From positions 4,315,622 to 4,379,621 of the forward strand of contig NC_059537.1 in assembly GCF_905220415.1 (NCBI RefSeq): DNA of 64,000 bases, in the 5' to 3' direction. Numbering within the stretch: the stretch's first letter is position 1; every line of letters begins with the position of its first letter. The translations under genes and the position numbers were made by a program. Below the pieces are notes generated by a model, which was not told the DNA's origin, made no database searches, and saw only the letters and a program-made list of their open reading frames with translations. Of the stretch, positions 61,189 through 64,000 are shown piece after piece. This DNA is from Colias croceus (taxonomy: Eukaryota; Arthropoda; Insecta; Lepidoptera; Pieridae).

Positions 61189-62650
61189 TAGATTTACAGT
61201 TAACTTTTGATTTTTTTATTTACAGATTCAATGCTCATAAAATTATATCGCCTTTGGAAGACGATTTCTGCTGATATTTTTACTACACCACTTGAAAATT
61301 GATGATTTGATGATAAAGACAGTAGCAGCGAGGATTAAGTGGAAATTAGTAATCATCCGCTTCGTCAATTTTTGACTGAAGTTAAGTCCAATGGTTCAAT
61401 CATTGGAAGTATCTCGGGAAATTTTGGAGGATATTTTTCAGGAAGGAGAGGAGGGGCAGCCAACCACATATCAAACTACTACGTTTTATAGTACCGAAAA
61501 AAATGTTATTGCCAAATGAAACGTAAATTTTGCACTCACAACTTTACAAGTAATGTTTTTTTGACTTTGCGGTTATCTGATTATAATATTTATCGTTATG
61601 GCTATCGACGTACCGACCGTACTGGGATCAGAGTACCTACATGATATACAGTTCATCATCCAGGATTGCTAAGAGCATTTTCACACTGAAAAAGATGTTT
61701 CTTTGAATCGTAGTTGCTTCATTTATTTATTTTTAATCATTTTACATAATATGTTTTATATTTTATAAATATATCATTTTCATTATTTAAGTAGATAAAA
61801 TAAATCATGTAACGGTTTTATAAGAAAACACATTATATTTATTAGGCGACGGTGATTTCTTCCAGGCAAAAGATATTCATCAGCTCAATAAAATTGAATA
61901 ATATGTTGTTAGTTATTCTTTAGATTCACAATTGTAATGAGCATTTCCGCATGCAAGTTGTATCATAGTTTTTACATATTAAAGTTCCAACAAAACCCTC
62001 CAATTTTTTAAGTAGAGTTGAGCAAGATAATTTGAAAAATGTGCCGTGTTAAGTATTATAGAAAAGGTTAGTTCGTTGGTAATTATTATTTCTTCTTCAT
62101 TTACATGTTGTTAGTAAAAATAAACTTTGACTAACAGTCAAAGTAGTCAAAGTATATTTTAACTAATACTACTTAATATCTATTATATTTATGTTCAGTA
62201 TTTATCTGTATTATTATTGCTTGACAATTAATATATTTTCATGTCGTATACCAAATTATAAACATAAGTTTAATGTGTAATTAGCTGGATTTATTTTTAC
62301 ACACTCACAGACTTATATTTTATGTTAAATGTTAAAAGAGTGTTAATAGTGTAAATCATAATATATTTTTTCACAATTAAAAATAATCCTTTTTTTCTGA
62401 TGGTGTTGGCATTGAATTAAACCGCACTGTCGTTTCGTTCACAAAAAGTGATGTTATGAGGAGCATATTCGGTCCTCATATCATAAAAAATCTGTGCGAA
62501 AACAATAAACACGTGTGAGGCCCTCACGGCATGGCAGATCGGGGCGGTCTGACGCGAAGTGGGGACAGCGTTGACACTGTATCGCTCTTGCCACGCTGGT
62601 CACCAGACTTATTCGATAGTTCAGTTTTATATTAAGACCGCTGTGACATC
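61189..62650. other. Non-coding stretch with a possible decayed coding remnant
   Basis: About 61304-61519 is open in two overlapping plus-strand frames. One reads HPLRQFLTEVKSNGSIIGS and onward, with an upstream stop. The other is an ATG frame at 61391-61519 encoding 42 residues that begin MVQSLEVSREILEDIFQEG. An acceptor-like TTATTTACAG precedes at about 61225. Neither is recognised. The rest is AT-rich. Confidence 0.3.
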
Positions 62651-62682
62651 CAACCCGTGAGACAACCAAACCCGGTCTCCCC

Positions 62683-62866
62683 TACTATCCCGTGAGACCG
62701 AAACCTTCACTGAGAGGGTATGACGTCTCACAGCTGATCGCAAACGGCATATTGTACTATCCCGTGAGACCGAAACCCTCACTGAGAGGGAATTACGTCT
62801 CACTACTGATCACGACAGTCATATTTTATCTCGAGAATCTGAAACTTTACTCAATATGAAGACCGT
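62683..62866. repeat. 72-bp tandem repeat, two good copies and a degenerate third
   Basis: TACTATCCCGTGAGACCGAA starts at 62683 and 62755. A decayed unit (TATCTCGAGAATCTGAAAC) starts at 62827, exactly 72 bp on. Each unit contains CCGTGAGAC and GACGTCTCAC/TACGTCTCAC. A further partial relative (CCCGTGAGAC) lies at about 62654. Confidence 0.85.
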
Positions 62867-64000
62867 TTGACAAATGATAGGGTGCATCATAATAAGATGA
62901 AGATGAGCATAAGTAATGACTAGAGTAGGGACGCGAATATTACAATTATATGAGACAAGAACGATTAATAAGTTTGTTTAATGAAAGATTAAGAATTGAA
63001 ACTATTCGGTCTCTGGAAACGTACGAATAGCGAGAGGCCCGTCTTACTGCAGACAGATTTCGTCATAGTTCATGTCTTGAGGTAAACAATCTACGAATTC
63101 TGTGGTGTGGTCTGGCAAATATAAAAGTGGGTTTGCTTATAACCTCACAATTGATTACAAATCATCTTCTGTATAGGCGATATTAACGTAGTATGTTCTT
63201 TTTGTAATGCTTTAAAGTGTAGTAAGGCGAGTCTGCTTTCGTTTGAAGATACACCGGAACCTTTAAAATGACTACTTTTAGAGGAACATACTGTGCAATT
63301 CGTTTAGCTACTATTATGTATTCTGTGGTGCAATGTAAACTGTTATTAGACAATATTCGCTCTTATAGTAGTGCGTTTCAAATGATCCTTTGGTGCTCAA
63401 TAATTATCAGAAGGTCCGTTCATGCTTACTTTTAAGATACAAGGTCAAGTTTACCATTTGATAGGATCCCTTTTGCCTGAAGGCCAACCTAAGTTTGTTT
63501 AAATATATTTTGTATTCGACTACAACGAATAGTGGAATACAAGAAATCAATATTTCTCAAATTTATAACTGAACTCATTTCAAAATTTTAGAACAGGTTA
63601 ATTCGTATGTATGCAGTTTTTTTAGATTATTATTTGATACTAAGTAATGTAGAATTTAAATCACATTCATTCATGTTTTCTTCAGATTTTAAGATTTTCT
63701 TATCAGAGTGTTCAATTTTAATGTAGTTAAATTTTATAAGAGACAATAATTAAGAACATTTTAAAATAAAGTTACACTTATTTTTTTTAAACGACGAATG
63801 ACGAAAAACGACCTAATCGCGGACGAAGTCGCGGGCAACAGCTAGTATAACAATAATGATCTAAAACTACATATTACAATAACAATTTTCCACATTCCAG
63901 TAAAATATTAAATTATATTTAATAACATAAAATCAATCGCACTCGTGAATACTGTAAGGTTTTTGATAAATAAATTGAAATCCAAATAATTAATTTAATA
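62867..64000. other. Non-coding right end
   Basis: Nothing recognised except the end of a dispersed repeat at about 63818-63848 (ATCGCGGACGAAGTCGCGGG, then CAACAGCTAGTAT), minus orientation. Confidence 0.4.

Overview
This window is strongly AT-rich eukaryotic DNA that looks like a moth or butterfly (Lepidoptera). The evidence is spliced four-exon genes for lepidopteran midgut-type alkaline trypsins, a dense scatter of short repeats with the typical lepidopteran 'CCGCCCGCGGCTTCGCCCGC' ends, tRNA-derived SINEs, and a CR1-like LINE. No prokaryotic, organellar or exogenous viral genes are evident.

Region 1 (about 1-12 kb) is the gene-bearing part. Four trypsin-fold genes lie head-to-tail on the minus strand with identical exon architecture (46/49 + 169 + 256 + 297/300 nt; 256 residues where complete). 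The gene at 10373-11875 is a complete, apparently active trypsin: His57, Asp102 and Ser195 are present, Asp189 sits in the pocket, and activation is at R-IVGG. The other three (5109-6304, 1423-2937, and 115-536, whose last two exons are off the left edge) are secreted trypsin homologues with lesions at the catalytic positions. All three have Ser in place of His57. The two whose last exon is visible also have Glu in place of Ser195 and Gly in place of Asp189. They keep intact reading frames, splice sites, TATA boxes, signal peptides and structural cysteines, so they look like expressed pseudoenzymes rather than pseudogenes. Their 5' flanks and first introns are also recognisably homologous, which points to duplication of whole gene-plus-promoter units.

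Region 2 (about 8.7-10.0 kb) sits between the active trypsin and the pseudoenzymes. It is a 1.3-kb DNA transposon derivative with TA target duplication and 27-bp inverted ends. It still carries a Cys/His-rich coding tail like that of pogo/jerky-type transposases.

Region 3 (about 12-64 kb) is mostly non-coding and may be intergenic or long-intron DNA. It holds a 5'-truncated LINE with a long uninterrupted endonuclease/reverse-transcriptase frame (25.7-28.2 kb), a nest of small retro-type repeats at 34.3-38.4 kb, and several fold-back or terminal-inverted-repeat elements (13.4, 23.4, 40.5-41.2, 50.7-51.4, 51.9 and 60.5-61.2 kb). It also holds two SINE-like insertions with visible target-site duplications (49.6 and 58.8 kb) and a 72-bp tandem repeat (62.7 kb). 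One isolated GC-rich island (41.5-41.8 kb), followed by a short plausible first coding exon (44283-44367) with a clean splice donor, suggests the promoter/first-exon region of a large plus-strand gene that continues beyond the window or through long introns.

The best candidate for something biologically new is the tandem array of H57S/S195E serine-protease homologues beside an intact trypsin gene.
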